DNA of 64,000 nucleotides. Source: Roseospira visakhapatnamensis. Lineage in GTDB: Bacteria; Pseudomonadota; Alphaproteobacteria; Rhodospirillales; Rhodospirillaceae. The stretch covers positions 1-64,000 of the forward strand of contig NZ_JACIGK010000019.1 of assembly GCF_014197915.1 (NCBI RefSeq), read 5' to 3'. The notes under the pieces are model-generated. The model had not been told where the DNA came from, ran no database searches, and saw only the letters and a program-made list of their open reading frames with translations. This document shows positions 8,854 through 19,200 of this stretch, one piece after another; the first letter of the stretch is position 1; each line of letters starts with the position of its first letter. The position numbers and the translations under genes are program-made.

Positions 8854-9806
8854 TGACCGAGTCCCCGGCCCCGTCCACACAGCCCACCCCGGACTCCCCC
8901 GGCGCCGGTATCGCCGCGCGCGCCGACCGGCTGGCGTCCGCGCGGATCGACCGGCCCCTGCGCCTGATCACCTGGAACGTGAACTCCCTCCGCCGCCGTC
9001 TGGACCAGGTGTTGCGGCTGCTGGAGGAGCAAACGCCGGACCTGCTGTGCCTGCAGGAAACCAAGGTCATCGACGCCCTGTTTCCGGCGGCGGCGCTGGC
9101 CGACGCGGGCTATCCCCACCAGGCCGTGCATGGCATGCCCGGCTACAATGGCGTCGCCGTGGTGTCCCGCTGGCCGCTGGAGGGCATCCGGACGCAGGCC
9201 GTGCGCGGCCGGGCCGACGCCCGGTTGGTGCTGGCCTGGGTACCGGCCTTCGAGGTGGACGTGCATTGCCTCTACGTCCCGGCCGGGGGCGACGTGCCCG
9301 ATCCGGACACCAATCCCCGCTTCGCCGACAAGCTGGCCTTCCTGGACGACCTGGCCGAGTGGTACGCGGGCTGGTTCGGCCGCATCGACCGCATCATCCT
9401 GTGCGGCGATCTGAACGTGGCCCCCCTGGAGCGGGACGTCTGGGACCATCGCCGCCTGTCGCGGGTGGTCACGCATACCCCGGTGGAGATCGCTCACCTG
9501 GCGCGGTTGCGCTCCAGCTTGTTGTGGGCCGACGCGGTGCGCGATCTGGCGGACCCGGACACGCCGGTGTTCACGTGGTGGAGCTATCGCACGGCCGACT
9601 GGCGCCACGCCAACAAGGGCCGCCGCCTGGACCACGTCTGGGTGACGCCGCCGCTGTCCCCGGCGATCGCCGGATTCGAGGTGTTGTCGGAAACCCGCGA
9701 CTGGCGCCCGCCGTCGGACCACGCGCCGCTTCGGGTGACCCTCGATCTGACGCGCGCGGGCGTCGCGCCGGAGCGGTCCGGAAAGACGGCCCTCAGTCCT
9801 CGTTGA
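8853..9806 (+). CDS. xth: Exodeoxyribonuclease III / AP endonuclease family protein
   Basis: A 317-residue Mg-dependent nuclease of the ExoIII (endonuclease/exonuclease/phosphatase) fold, which acts on abasic sites and 3' blocks in DNA repair. Visible signatures: ITWNVNSLRRRL and LLCLQETKV near the N-terminus (metal-binding Asn and Glu), CGDLNVAP in the middle, WWSYRTADW with RRLDHVWV, and SDHAPL at the end (catalytic His and Asp). The first 30 residues are a Pro/Ser/Thr-rich extension. The start overlaps the HD-GYP stop by one base and no other start fits better. The 3' end overlaps the convergent ptsI gene by 14 bases. Confidence 0.93.
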   Translation: MTESPAPSTQPTPDSPGAGIAARADRLASARIDRPLRLITWNVNSLRRRLDQVLRLLEEQTPDLLCLQETKVIDALFPAAALADAGYPHQAVHGMPGYNGVAVVSRWPLEGIRTQAVRGRADARLVLAWVPAFEVDVHCLYVPAGGDVPDPDTNPRFADKLAFLDDLAEWYAGWFGRIDRIILCGDLNVAPLERDVWDHRRLSRVVTHTPVEIAHLARLRSSLLWADAVRDLADPDTPVFTWWSYRTADWRHANKGRRLDHVWVTPPLSPAIAGFEVLSETRDWRPPSDHAPLRVTLDLTRAGVAPERSGKTALSPR

Positions 9807-11670
9807 AACGCCGCAGCAGGTCGGCGATATGCTGGCCGTCGGGCTGCCCCAGGATCCGGTGCGCCAGGTGGGTCGCCGTGCCCACGTCGAGTCGCCGCAC
9901 GCACTGCTTGACCCCCGGCAGGGCGTAGGTGGCCATCGACAGTTCCCGCAGCCCGAGGCCCACCAGCAGGGCCGTCAGCCCCGGATCACCGGCCATCTCT
10001 CCACAGACCGAAACCGGGATCCCGGCCGCCTGGGCCGCGCCGGTCGCGAAGTGCATCAGCCGGAGCACGGCCGGGTGCAGCGGATCGTAAAGATGCGCCA
10101 CCGACTCGTCGGTGCGGTCGATGGCCAGGGCGTATTGCGTCAGGTCGTTGGTGCCGATGGCGAAGAACTCGGCCTCCCGGGCCAGGGCATCGGCCGACAA
10201 GGCGGCGGCCGGGACCTCGATCATCACCCCTAGCGGCGGCAGCGGATCGGGCAGCGGCCGGTTCGCGCGCCGGAACGACGTCACCACCTCGGACAACACC
10301 GCGCGGGCATCCCTCAGTTCGTGGATCGTGCTGACCATGGGCAGCAGAATGCGCACCGGCCCCAGCACCCCCGCCCGCAGGATGGCGGCGAACTGCGTGT
10401 ACAGCAGGTCCCGGCGGGTCAACGACAGCCGCACGGCCCGCAAACCCAGGGCCGGATTGGCGCTGGGCTTGAGCTTCAGGGCATGGCCCAGCTTCTCGCC
10501 CCCCAGATCCAGCGTGCGGATGGTCACCGGCCGGCCGTCCATGTGCCGCACCAGATCACAGAAGGCGTTGGCCTGTTCGTCCTCGCCCGGCAGCGAGTCG
10601 CGGTTCATGAACAGGAATTCGGAGCGCACCAGGCCGATCCCCTCGGCGCCCACGTGATGCACGGAGTCCACCTCCGAGGGCAGTTCCACGTTGGCCTGGA
10701 GGTGCACCGCGACGCCGTCGCGACTGATCGACGGCACGGTGCGCAGACGCAACAGGTTGCGGCGTCCGCGCAGGAACGTGGCGCGGCGCGCCCGGTACCG
10801 GGCCAGGGTGTCCTCGTCGGGATTGAGGATGACGACGCCCTCGGCGCCGTCCACCACCACCGGGTCGCCGGCGCGGGCATGGTCCAGGATGGCCCCGGCG
10901 GCCACCACCGCCGGCAGCCCCAGCGACCGGGCCATGATGGCCGTGTGGCTCTCGCGCGCGCCGAGGGCCGTGACCAGGCCACCCACGAGGCGCGGATTGA
11001 GCAGCGCGGTATCGGCGGGGCTCAGTTCCTCGGCGATGATGACCGACCCCCGGGGCGCCCCGGAGAGCCCCTGCGGCCCGGGACGCTGCGTCAGGTTGCG
11101 GATCAGGCGGCGCCCGACCTCGCGGATATCGCCGACGCGGGCCGCGAGGTAGTCGTCTTCCATGGCCGAGAACGCGGCGATCAGCTCGGCCATTTCCGCG
11201 CGCACCGCCGCCTCGGCGTTGACCCGCTGGTCCAGGATGCGCTGGTCCACCCCGCGCAGCAGGCGGGACCCGCTCAGCATGCGCTCGTAGGCGTCCAGGA
11301 TGCAGCTCAGTTCCTCGCCGGCCACCCCGGGCAGTTGGCGCGCCCGATTGCCCAGCGCGCGCAATTGCTTGGTCGCGCGATCGGCGGCGGTGGCGAAGCG
11401 GAGTCGCTCGTGCTCCACCAACCCGCTGTGGATGCGGTATTCGGGAATCGGCGCGAGGCCGACGTCATGCAGATAGACCACGCCGATGCCGACGCCCGGA
11501 CCGACGGCCACGCCACGCAGCCGCGCCATCTCCGGGCGGGGCGGGGGCTCGTCGCCACCGTCGCCCCCTCCCCCGGCGCCGCCGCCACGACCGCCGCCAG
11601 GGACGGCGGCCTCCTCGGCGCCGGCCGGATGGGGCGAGTCCGCCGCCGTCCTGCGTGTCCTAGCTCTCAT
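9793..11670 (-). CDS. ptsI: Phosphoenolpyruvate-protein phosphotransferase (enzyme I)
   Basis: Enzyme I passes phosphate from PEP to HPr. The frame has 625 residues. The phosphorylated histidine is His242 in ARESHTAIMARS, the PEP-binding arginine lies in TIRTLDLGGEK, and the catalytic cysteine is near residue 556 in VCGEMAGDP. The first 45 residues are glycine- and proline-rich, so the ATG at 11529 (MARLRGVAVG) may be the true start. There is no GAF domain, so it is the plain EI type rather than PtsP. It overlaps ptsH by 11 bases and is the last gene of a leftward regulatory PTS operon without sugar permeases. Confidence 0.94.
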   Translation of the reverse strand: MRARTRRTAADSPHPAGAEEAAVPGGGRGGGAGGGGDGGDEPPPRPEMARLRGVAVGPGVGIGVVYLHDVGLAPIPEYRIHSGLVEHERLRFATAADRATKQLRALGNRARQLPGVAGEELSCILDAYERMLSGSRLLRGVDQRILDQRVNAEAAVRAEMAELIAAFSAMEDDYLAARVGDIREVGRRLIRNLTQRPGPQGLSGAPRGSVIIAEELSPADTALLNPRLVGGLVTALGARESHTAIMARSLGLPAVVAAGAILDHARAGDPVVVDGAEGVVILNPDEDTLARYRARRATFLRGRRNLLRLRTVPSISRDGVAVHLQANVELPSEVDSVHHVGAEGIGLVRSEFLFMNRDSLPGEDEQANAFCDLVRHMDGRPVTIRTLDLGGEKLGHALKLKPSANPALGLRAVRLSLTRRDLLYTQFAAILRAGVLGPVRILLPMVSTIHELRDARAVLSEVVTSFRRANRPLPDPLPPLGVMIEVPAAALSADALAREAEFFAIGTNDLTQYALAIDRTDESVAHLYDPLHPAVLRLMHFATGAAQAAGIPVSVCGEMAGDPGLTALLVGLGLRELSMATYALPGVKQCVRRLDVGTATHLAHRILGQPDGQHIADLLRRFNED

Positions 11671-11983
11671 CGAACCCCGCGGCGATCAGCGTGGTCAGCG
11701 CCGCCAGGGCGTCCCGCGCCTGACGGCCGTCGCAAACGATGCGGATGCATGACCCCTGACCGGCGGCCAGCATCATCAGTCCCATGATGGAATGGCCGGA
11801 CACCTCCTGGCCACGGTTAAACACCGTGACGGTGGCCTCGAACACCTCGGCGGTGCGCACGAAGCGGGCCGCCGCGCGCGCATGCAGGCCCCGCTGGTTG
11901 ACGATTTCGCATGTGGCCGCGACGGGACCGTCGGCGGAGTCGGCCGCCCCGTCATCCCCCTCACCAGGACTGGCGTCCGCCAT
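11660..11983 (-). CDS. ptsH: HPr family phosphocarrier protein
   Basis: The phosphocarrier between enzyme I and the EIIA proteins. The 107-residue product has a 20-residue acidic N-terminal tail and then the HPr domain: catalytic His34 in QRGLHARAA and the regulatory serine Ser65 in SGHSIMGLMML, the residue that HPr kinase modifies. The ATG at 11983 is preferred because a GGGAG ribosome binding site lies six bases upstream; an earlier ATG at 12010 has a weaker one. The gene overlaps ptsI. With hprK in the same operon, both histidine and serine phosphorylation of this HPr are expected. Confidence 0.93.
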   Translation of the reverse strand: MADASPGEGDDGAADSADGPVAATCEIVNQRGLHARAAARFVRTAEVFEATVTVFNRGQEVSGHSIMGLMMLAAGQGSCIRIVCDGRQARDALAALTTLIAAGFDES

Positions 11984-12177
11984 GGTGCTCCCGTGCTGTT
12001 GTCCAGACATGAATTTGTCCCCCACCCAACCGACCGGGCCCCCACGGGGCCCTCCTTGGCGTCCAACCGGCCCACCGGACACACTCCGGGCGGCATGCCG
12101 TGTGGAATCGAGCCACATCATTTTACGGTTTTCGTGGCTTTCCAGACGGGCCTCCGGCCCCGGACACCCGGACGTCT

Positions 12178-12585
12178 CTAGTCTTGCGTGAGAAGACGGG
12201 AAGCCACGTTAATATACTTGCGCCCCGCCAGCTGCGCGCTGGTCACGGCTTCCGCCAGGGGTTCGGTGGTCCGCACCGATGCCAGCTTGATGAGCATGGG
12301 CAGGTTGACGCCGGCGATCACCTCGACGCTGGCCCGGTTCATGATGGAGATGGCCAGGTTGGACGGCGTGCCCCCGAACATGTCGGTCAGCACGATCACC
12401 CCGAGACCGGACTCCACGCGCCGCACCGCCTCGACGATGTCCTTGCGCCGCTGTTCCATGTCGTCGTCAGGGCCGATGCAGATGGTCGCCACGTTCTGCT
12501 GATGTCCGACCACGTGTTCCAACGCCGCCAGCATCTCCTCGGCCAACCGGCCGTGGGTCACCAGAACCATGCCAATCATGCGCAC
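12178..12585 (-). CDS. PTS EIIA component, mannose/fructose (Man) type
   Basis: A 135-residue stand-alone EIIA of the mannose family. The phosphorylated histidine is His11 in LVTHGRLAEEM, and VLTDMFGGTPSNLA near residue 70 is the second family signature. Alphaproteobacterial PTS clusters keep this protein without EIIB or EIIC, so it acts as a regulator that accepts phosphate from HPr, not as a transporter part. It sits between rapZ and ptsH in the same leftward operon. The start at 12585 gives the usual length; the ATG at 12579 is also possible. Confidence 0.9.
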   Translation of the reverse strand: MRMIGMVLVTHGRLAEEMLAALEHVVGHQQNVATICIGPDDDMEQRRKDIVEAVRRVESGLGVIVLTDMFGGTPSNLAISIMNRASVEVIAGVNLPMLIKLASVRTTEPLAEAVTSAQLAGRKYINVASRLLTQD

Positions 12586-12626
12586 CCGTCCCCAATCATG
12601 GACCGCCTACCGGCCGGCCCTTACGC

Positions 12627-13592
12627 CTAAACCCGTCCCCCGCGGTCCAGATCGCGGTGGCGCACGGTGGCCCGAACACCGTGTTCGTTCAACCACACCC
12701 CCAACCGGTCCGCCACCCGCACCGACCTGTGCCGTCCGCCCGTACAGCCGACGGCCAACGTCAGATAGCTTTTGCCCTCGCGGTGCTGACGCGGCAACAC
12801 CACCTCCAGAAGCCCCGTCAGGCGCGCCCAGAACCGAGGAAAATCCTCGTCGGCCTCCACGTAGGCCGCCACTCCGGGATCCTGTCCGCTCAGGGGCCTT
12901 AACTCCGGCTCATAGTGAGGATTACGCAGGAAACGCGCGTCGAACACAAGATCGGCCTCGCGGGGCAGACCATGCCGGAAACCGAATGACACCACATTGA
13001 CCAGCGTATGCTCGGCCCCCCCGGCCAGACCCAGGTGGTCCTCCAGCCGCTGCTTCAACTCGCCCAGGGTCCAGTGCGCGGTGTCGACGACCACGTCGGC
13101 GCGCTCCCGCAGGTGCCGCATGCGCTCGCGTTCCAGGGACAGGCCATCGCTCAGGGGCCGGTCCAGGGCCAGGGGATGGCGCCGCCGCGTCTCCGTGAAC
13201 CGCTGGCGCAGGATGTCGTCGTCGCAATCCAGGAACACCAGCCGCACATCCAGCCCCGGGTGGGCGCGCAACTGCTCCAGGATACCCGTCAGGCGATCAA
13301 CGGCGAATCCCCGGGTCCGCACATCGATGACCACCGCCAGCGGCCGATCCAGCGCGCCACCGGCGACCATGCCGTCGAGCAGGGCCAGCGGCAGATTGTC
13401 CACGGCCTCGTAGCCCAGATCCTGCAACGCGGCCAGCGCCGAGGACTTGCCGGCGCCGGACATGCCGGTCAGCACCACGAGTCGTTGCATGGCCGCGCCC
13501 GTCGGCGCAGTCGGAAGCGTCTCGTCGTGGGTTGACGAAGACACGATGGCCGGCCCCCCTCCGCCGGTGATCTGAAGAAGACGCACCGCCAC
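12627..13592 (-). CDS. rapZ: RNase adapter protein RapZ (P-loop nucleotide-binding)
   Basis: A 321-residue protein of the RapZ/YvcJ family. The Walker A loop GMSGAGKS is at 43-50; the C-terminal half has the family hallmarks VVSFGFRHGLPREADLVFDARFL and, near the end, GCTGGRHRSV. In enterobacteria RapZ steers RNase E to the small RNA GlmZ; in other groups only nucleotide binding is established. The start is a GTG; the ATG at 13490 begins just before the P-loop and would remove 34 residues of no clear similarity. It lies between hprK and the EIIA gene, an arrangement common in alphaproteobacteria that links it to PTS state. Confidence 0.92.
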   Translation of the reverse strand: MAVRLLQITGGGGPAIVSSSTHDETLPTAPTGAAMQRLVVLTGMSGAGKSSALAALQDLGYEAVDNLPLALLDGMVAGGALDRPLAVVIDVRTRGFAVDRLTGILEQLRAHPGLDVRLVFLDCDDDILRQRFTETRRRHPLALDRPLSDGLSLERERMRHLRERADVVVDTAHWTLGELKQRLEDHLGLAGGAEHTLVNVVSFGFRHGLPREADLVFDARFLRNPHYEPELRPLSGQDPGVAAYVEADEDFPRFWARLTGLLEVVLPRQHREGKSYLTLAVGCTGGRHRSVRVADRLGVWLNEHGVRATVRHRDLDRGGRV

Positions 13593-13710
13593 GGCATGTC
13601 CGCCATCCGGGTCAAGGTCATGGCGGATATCCCGGGCCGGACGCTCGGCTGCGGCAGACAGTCCGCCCTCCAGGAACCTCAGCCGTCACCGGCGGCCCCC
13701 CGCGTCGCCC

Positions 13711-14211
13711 TCAATGGGCGGCGATTATAGCCCCGGCGGCGACGGCGGCGGCAAGCCGAACCTTGGCCGGCGCGCTGGCGGCGAAGGGCCACAGGACGAA
13801 ACGCCGAAGCGGCGTTGCCGGTGCGCCACAGTGCGCGATCCCCTCGCGCATGGGATGAACCCAGACGGGCGCGGGCACACGCGTCTCCGCCTCCGGTCCG
13901 TCCACCAGATCGACCACCGCGACCAGCGGCGCGCGCGCCACCCAGCGCCCGGTGTCCAGGGTGAGAATGCCCACCCCGCGCACCTCCAGCAGCCCGCGCA
14001 GGGTGGCCGGGCCGGCGGCATACAGACGGTCGGTGTCGGCGTCCTGCGTCACGATCACCCGGTCGTCCGCCACCAGGCGCGCGCCCGGGGCCTCCAGCAG
14101 GCGCAAGGCAAGGTCCGACTTGCCGGATCCGGGCGCCCCCCTGAGCAGCACCCCGCCCTCCGCCAGGGCGACGCAGGTGGCATGGATACTGCGCGGTTCG
14201 GACATCGGCAT
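13711..14211 (-). CDS. hprK: HPr kinase/phosphorylase, short alphaproteobacterial form
   Basis: It phosphorylates HPr on its regulatory serine. The 166-residue protein consists only of the catalytic domain found at the C-terminus of the Gram-positive enzyme: Walker A GAPGSGKS at 25-32, VADDRV near residue 48, and the HprK signature LLEVRGVGIL near residue 75. The N-terminal domain is missing, as is normal for this clade. It is the first gene seen of the leftward hprK-rapZ-EIIA-ptsH-ptsI group. No chvG/chvI-type sensor pair lies upstream within the window, where it is divergent from a transporter gene. Confidence 0.92.
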   Translation of the reverse strand: MPMSEPRSIHATCVALAEGGVLLRGAPGSGKSDLALRLLEAPGARLVADDRVIVTQDADTDRLYAAGPATLRGLLEVRGVGILTLDTGRWVARAPLVAVVDLVDGPEAETRVPAPVWVHPMREGIAHCGAPATPLRRFVLWPFAASAPAKVRLAAAVAAGAIIAAH

Positions 14212-14385
14212 GGGTGTCTGGTCCCCGTGGTCCCGGGGTCATGGTCCCGAGTTGGTATTCGTCAGTTTGCGACGGGACGGGCCAGGCGCATAATCCCCCT
14301 CCTTCTCCGTCCCTCGCCCCGTCGGGCCGCCGGCCGGCCGCTGCGGCCCGCGCGCCCCACGCGCCTTCATAGCACCCCAGAGATC

Positions 14386-15282
14386 ATGATTTCAGCCCTC
14401 TTCGCCGTCATCGCCCCGGTGTTCCTGATCGCCGGCATCGGCTACACATGGGTTCGGCTCGGCTGGCCCTTCGACACCGACATGGTCGCCCGCCTGTCGA
14501 CCACCGTGGGCGTGCCCTTCCTGGTCCTGCATGTCATGACCCGCGTGGACCTGGCGGGCGCCGCGCTGGCCACCATGGCGCTGTCGGCCGTGCTGGCCGT
14601 GCTCATCATGGGAGCCGCCGGGCTGGTGCTGCTGCGGCTGGCGCGGCTGCCCCTGCCGCCCTACCTGCCCGCCCTGACCTTCGGCAACGCCGGCAACATG
14701 GGCCTGCCGCTGTGCCTGTTCGCGTTCGGCGAGCCGGGCCTGGCGCTGGCCGTCGCCTTTTTCGTGGTCACCGCGATCCTGAACTTCACCCTGGGCGTGG
14801 CGGTGGCCTCCGGGCGGTTCGCGCTACGCGCGCTGGCACGCACGCCGGTGATCTGGGCGCTGGCCGTCGCGCTGGGACTGAAGGCCACCGACATCCCCCT
14901 GCCCGCGTTCCTGGCCAACACGGTGCAGCTTCTGGCCGGGTTCACGATTCCGATGATGCTTCTCGCCCTGGGCGCGGCCCTGGCCAACCTGCGCCCCGGC
15001 GGCCTGACGCGGGCCGCCGCCCTGTCCGCCTTCAAGCTGGGGGTGGGCCTGGGCGCCGGACTGCTGGTGGTCTGGGCGCTGGGCCTGACCGGTGCCGTCC
15101 GGGGGGTGGTGCTGATCGAGGCCGCCATGCCGGTGGCCGTGTTCAACTACCTGTTCGCGGAACGCTACGGCAACCGGCCGGAGGAGGTGGCCGGCATGGT
15201 GTTGATCTCCAGCCTGATGATCCTGGGGCTGCTGCCCGGCATTCTCTGGCTGGCCTGGGACGGCATGCCGCCGCCGCTTTAG
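14386..15282 (+). CDS. Auxin efflux carrier (AEC) family transporter
   Basis: A 298-residue membrane protein with about ten hydrophobic helices and two similar halves, as in the AEC (YfdV/MleP-like) family. Signatures are the opening FAVIAPVFLIAGIGY, the broken helix LPALTFGNAGNMGLPLCLFA around residue 97, and the matching segment near the end, VLIEAAMPVAVFNYLFAERYG. Bacterial members are mostly secondary carriers for malate or other organic acids. The upstream open frame reaches 13714, but that part is a shadow of hprK; ATG 14386 begins the first helix directly. Confidence 0.88.
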   Translation: MISALFAVIAPVFLIAGIGYTWVRLGWPFDTDMVARLSTTVGVPFLVLHVMTRVDLAGAALATMALSAVLAVLIMGAAGLVLLRLARLPLPPYLPALTFGNAGNMGLPLCLFAFGEPGLALAVAFFVVTAILNFTLGVAVASGRFALRALARTPVIWALAVALGLKATDIPLPAFLANTVQLLAGFTIPMMLLALGAALANLRPGGLTRAAALSAFKLGVGLGAGLLVVWALGLTGAVRGVVLIEAAMPVAVFNYLFAERYGNRPEEVAGMVLISSLMILGLLPGILWLAWDGMPPPL

Positions 15283-15465
15283 GGACAGGCCGCCGGGGCA
15301 TGCCGAGTCGCCGGGACCCAAGAGGGCCGGCCTCGTCGCGCCAGCCCGCCCGTGACGGCGGGGCTTACATTACGGAGCATGAGACCCAATCTTTCCCGAC
15401 GGGGTCCTTGGCCTCCAGAGTCGGGACCGGGCCTCGCGACGCTGCGCAACAGACGGGATCAGGTG

Positions 15466-16095
15466 ATGGGGCGACCCCGGGAGTTCGATGAGGCCCAGGC
15501 CCTGGAGCGGGCCATGGATGCCTTCTGGCGGCACGGCTACGCCGGAACGTCGTTGCCCGACCTGCTGACCGCCATGGACATCGGCCGCTCCAGTTTCTAC
15601 GAGACCTTCGGCAGCAAGCGCGCGGCTTTCGAGGCCGCGCTGGAGCTTTACGACGCCCGCGTGACGGGGCGCGTGCGCGATGCCCTGAACGCGCCCGGTC
15701 CCGTGCGCGCGGTGGTCGAGGGGGTGCTGTCCGAGCTGGTGACACGGGCCCTGTCCGGCGAGGTCCGCGGCTGCATGGTGGGCAACACGGCGGTGGAACT
15801 GGCGCCCCACGACCCCGCGATCCGCGCCCGCCTGGCGGCCAGCATGGCGGGGGTCGAGGACGCCTTCGCCAAGCGCCTGACCATCGCCCGCGATGCCGGC
15901 GAACTGGCCCCCGAGACCGATCCCCGCGCCCTGGCGCGCACCTTCCTCTCGGTGATTCACGGCGTGCGGGTCGTCGCCAAGGCGCGACCCGAGAAAGAGG
16001 TTCTGGAGGACATCACCCGCACGGCGCTGGGGATGCTGGGGACGGATCCGACCGGACGAACCGACCCGCCCCCGGCACATTCGCCGTTTCCCTGA
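15466..16095 (+). CDS. TetR/AcrR family transcriptional regulator
   Basis: A 209-residue repressor-type protein. The N-terminal helix-turn-helix is clear: GRPREFDEAQAL, then GYAGTSLPDLLTAMDIGRSSFYETFGSK around residues 25-50. The C-terminal ligand domain shows the TetR_C pattern of the group related to ComR/YxaF. The start at ATG 15466 places GRPRE at residue 2, as usual. It follows the AEC carrier with 183 bases between and could regulate it or the redox gene downstream; no operator is obvious. Confidence 0.9.
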   Translation: MGRPREFDEAQALERAMDAFWRHGYAGTSLPDLLTAMDIGRSSFYETFGSKRAAFEAALELYDARVTGRVRDALNAPGPVRAVVEGVLSELVTRALSGEVRGCMVGNTAVELAPHDPAIRARLAASMAGVEDAFAKRLTIARDAGELAPETDPRALARTFLSVIHGVRVVAKARPEKEVLEDITRTALGMLGTDPTGRTDPPPAHSPFP

Positions 16096-16296
16096 CCGAC
16101 CCGCCTGTGGCAGAACTCCGGCGGTGATGGGTCGGTCGAGGATCGGGCATCGGCCCTTGTCACGCCTCGCGCGACCGACCACATCCGCCCTACCCGGCCG
16201 CCGATCGCCCCGCCGCCGATCGCCCCCGCCGCGCCGCGTCGGTTTGCTGGCCCGATGTGCTCGTATGCCTCTGACCTGAATCTGGAAACCCACTCC

Positions 16297-19200
16297 ATGG
16301 ACGACCGTCTTTCCTCCGCCCCCGCCGCGTCGACCGTCGCGGCGGCGCAGTTGGCTCTTGGCTTCGGCATCGCCTTCGAGGACCTGTACGACAAGACGGG
16401 TCTGGGCCGGGTGGACGCGGCCTTCCTGGAACACCTGCGTGGCGCCGATCCCGCCCTGACGGAGCAGTTGATCGACGCCCGCCGGGATCCCGACGCGCTG
16501 GACGCCAAGGCCGAGTCCGCGCTGATCCTGGCCGCGGCGCCCCATCTTCAGGACTTCCTGGGCCTGCTGTTCGGCATCGGCGCCGAGATCCGCGCCAAGG
16601 CCACGGAGCACCATGACCTCGCCGTGCTGTTCGCCTGCAAGCGGTTGTTCGTGCAGCGCCTCGCCTTCAAGAAGATCAAGCCCGACGCGGCCGCCACCCT
16701 GGACGGCCCGGCGCTGGAGGCCGACCTGTCGGCCCACCTTGGCGGCCCGGTGACCGAACACCGGTTCGCGGATCAGGTCATGGCCTGGATGGAGGACGAG
16801 GCGGCCCATGCCGACGCCCTGGACCTGGCCCGCCGCTACGCCGCCTGGGCCGGCCTGACGCCCGCCGGACACGCCCGGTTCCCGGACGGCGTGCTGTTCC
16901 GCCAGCCGGGCAAGAACGATCCCATGGCGCTGATCCCGCTGGCGACCGACGACGCCGGCCCCCTGCCCCGGGTGCGGCTGCCCCAGGATCACCTGCGCCG
17001 CCGCGAGGGCTTCGACCTCACCGATCCGGGCGCCGATCTGGTCCACGGGCTGGACGAGGCGCATTACTGCATCTTCTGCCACCACCAGGACAACGACGCC
17101 TGCTCCCACGGGCTGAAGGACCGCAAGACCGGCGCCATCCAGGTCAACGCCCTGGGCCGCGAGACTCTGGGCTGTCCGCTGGAGGAAAAGATCAGTGAGA
17201 TGAACGAGGCCGAGACCAGGGGCGTCTTCGTGGGCGCGCTCGGCATCGTCACCATCGACAACCCGCTGTGCGCCGGCACCGGCCACCGCATCTGCAACGA
17301 CTGCATGGTCGCCTGCATCTACCAGAACCAGAAGCGCGACCCGGTGAACATCCCCCAGGCCGAGACCCGGGTGCTGAAGGATGTGCTGGCGTTGCCCTGG
17401 GGCTTCGAGGTCTACAGCCTGCTCACCCGCTGGAACCCGTTGAACCTGCGCCGGCCGCTACCGCGCCCGGACACGGGCAAGCGGGTGCTGGTGGTCGGGC
17501 TGGGGCCGGCCGGGTACTCGCTGGCCCATCACCTGATGAACGACGGCCACGACGTGGTGGCCATCGACGGCCTGAAGATCGAGCCCATGAACCCGTCCGT
17601 GTCGGGCGTGGACATCGTCGGCCACCGGGTTCCCTTCCAGCCCGTGCACGATATCGAGGTCCTGCGCGAGCCCCTGGGCAGCCGCGTCATGGGCGGGTTC
17701 GGCGGGGTGGCCGAGTACGGCATCACCGTGCGCTGGGACAAGAACTTCCTGACCCTCATCCGCCTGCTGCTGGAACGGCGGGCGGAGTTCGCCATGATCG
17801 GCGGCGTGCGCTACGGCAGCGCCTTGGCGCCCGAGGATGCCTTCGCCCTCGGCTTCGACCACGTCGCCCTGTGCATGGGTGCCGGCAAGCCCACCCTGGT
17901 GCCCATGGAGAACGGCCTGGCCCGGGGCGTGCGGCAGGCGTCCGACTTCCTGATGGCCTTGCAACTCACCGGCGCGGCGCGGTCGGACAGCGTCGCCAAC
18001 CTCCAGGTGCGCCTGCCGGTGGTGGTGATCGGCGGCGGCCTGACCGCCGTGGATGCCTGCACCGAGGCCCTGGCCTACTACCCGATCCAGGTGGAAAAGC
18101 TGCTGGCGCGCCACGACATCCTGGTAGCCGAACGCGGCGAGGACGCCGTGCGCGCCGCCTGGACCGAGGAAGACCGCGCCATCGTCGACGAGATGCTGGG
18201 CCACGCCCGGGCCATCCGCGCCGAGCGCGCGGCGGCCGTGATCGAGGGCCGCGCCCCGCGCATCCGGGAACTGCTGGACGCCTGGGGCGGCTCGGGCATC
18301 GTCTACCGCCGCCGCCTGACCGACTCCCCGGCCTACCGCAACAACCACGAGGAGGTGGACAAGGCCCTTCAGGAAGGCATCTTCATCGCCGAACTGTGGA
18401 GCCCGGTCCGTGTCGACCTGGACCGCTTCGGCCATGCGGAAGCCCTGCTGCTGGAACACCGGGAGACGGGCGAGCAGCGCACCATCCCGGCGCGCACCAT
18501 CATCGTCGCGGCGGGCACCGTGCCCAACACCACCCTCGCCCGCGAGTATCCCGGGTCGTTCGCCCTGGACGGCCGGTTCTTCCAGGCGGTGAACGAGGAC
18601 GGCCAGCCGGTCAGCCCGGAGCGGCGCTCCAAGCCGGTCAACGCCGACGTTCTGATGGCCGTCCACGAGGACGGCACCTCCATGAGCTTCCTGGGCGACC
18701 TGCATCCGTCCTTCGCCGGCAACGTGGTGACGGCCTTCGGCTCGGCCTTGCGGGCCTATCCGGTCATCAGCCGCGCCCTGGCCCGCCGCCCGGCCGTCCG
18801 GCGGGACTCCCGCGACGCCCTGTTCGCGCGCCTCAACGCCGACCTGCGCCCGACGGTACACACGGTGCGGCGCCTGACGCCGACCATCGTCGAGGTGGTG
18901 GTCAAGGCGCCGCTCGCCGCGCGCCGCTTCCAGCCCGGCCAGTTCTATCGCCTGCAGAACTTCGAGCGGCTGGCCCCGCGCGTCGACGGGACCCTTCTGG
19001 CCATGGAGGGGCTGGCGCTGACCGGCGCCTGGGTGGACCGCGACGCCGGCCTGCTGTCGATGATCGTGCTGGAGATGGGGGGATCCTCCGACCTGTGCGC
19101 GCTGCTCAAGCCCGGCGAGCCGGTGGTGGTGATGGGCCCGACCGGCACCCCCACCGAGACCCCCGCCGACGAAACCGTCCTGCTGGTGGGCGGCGGGCTG

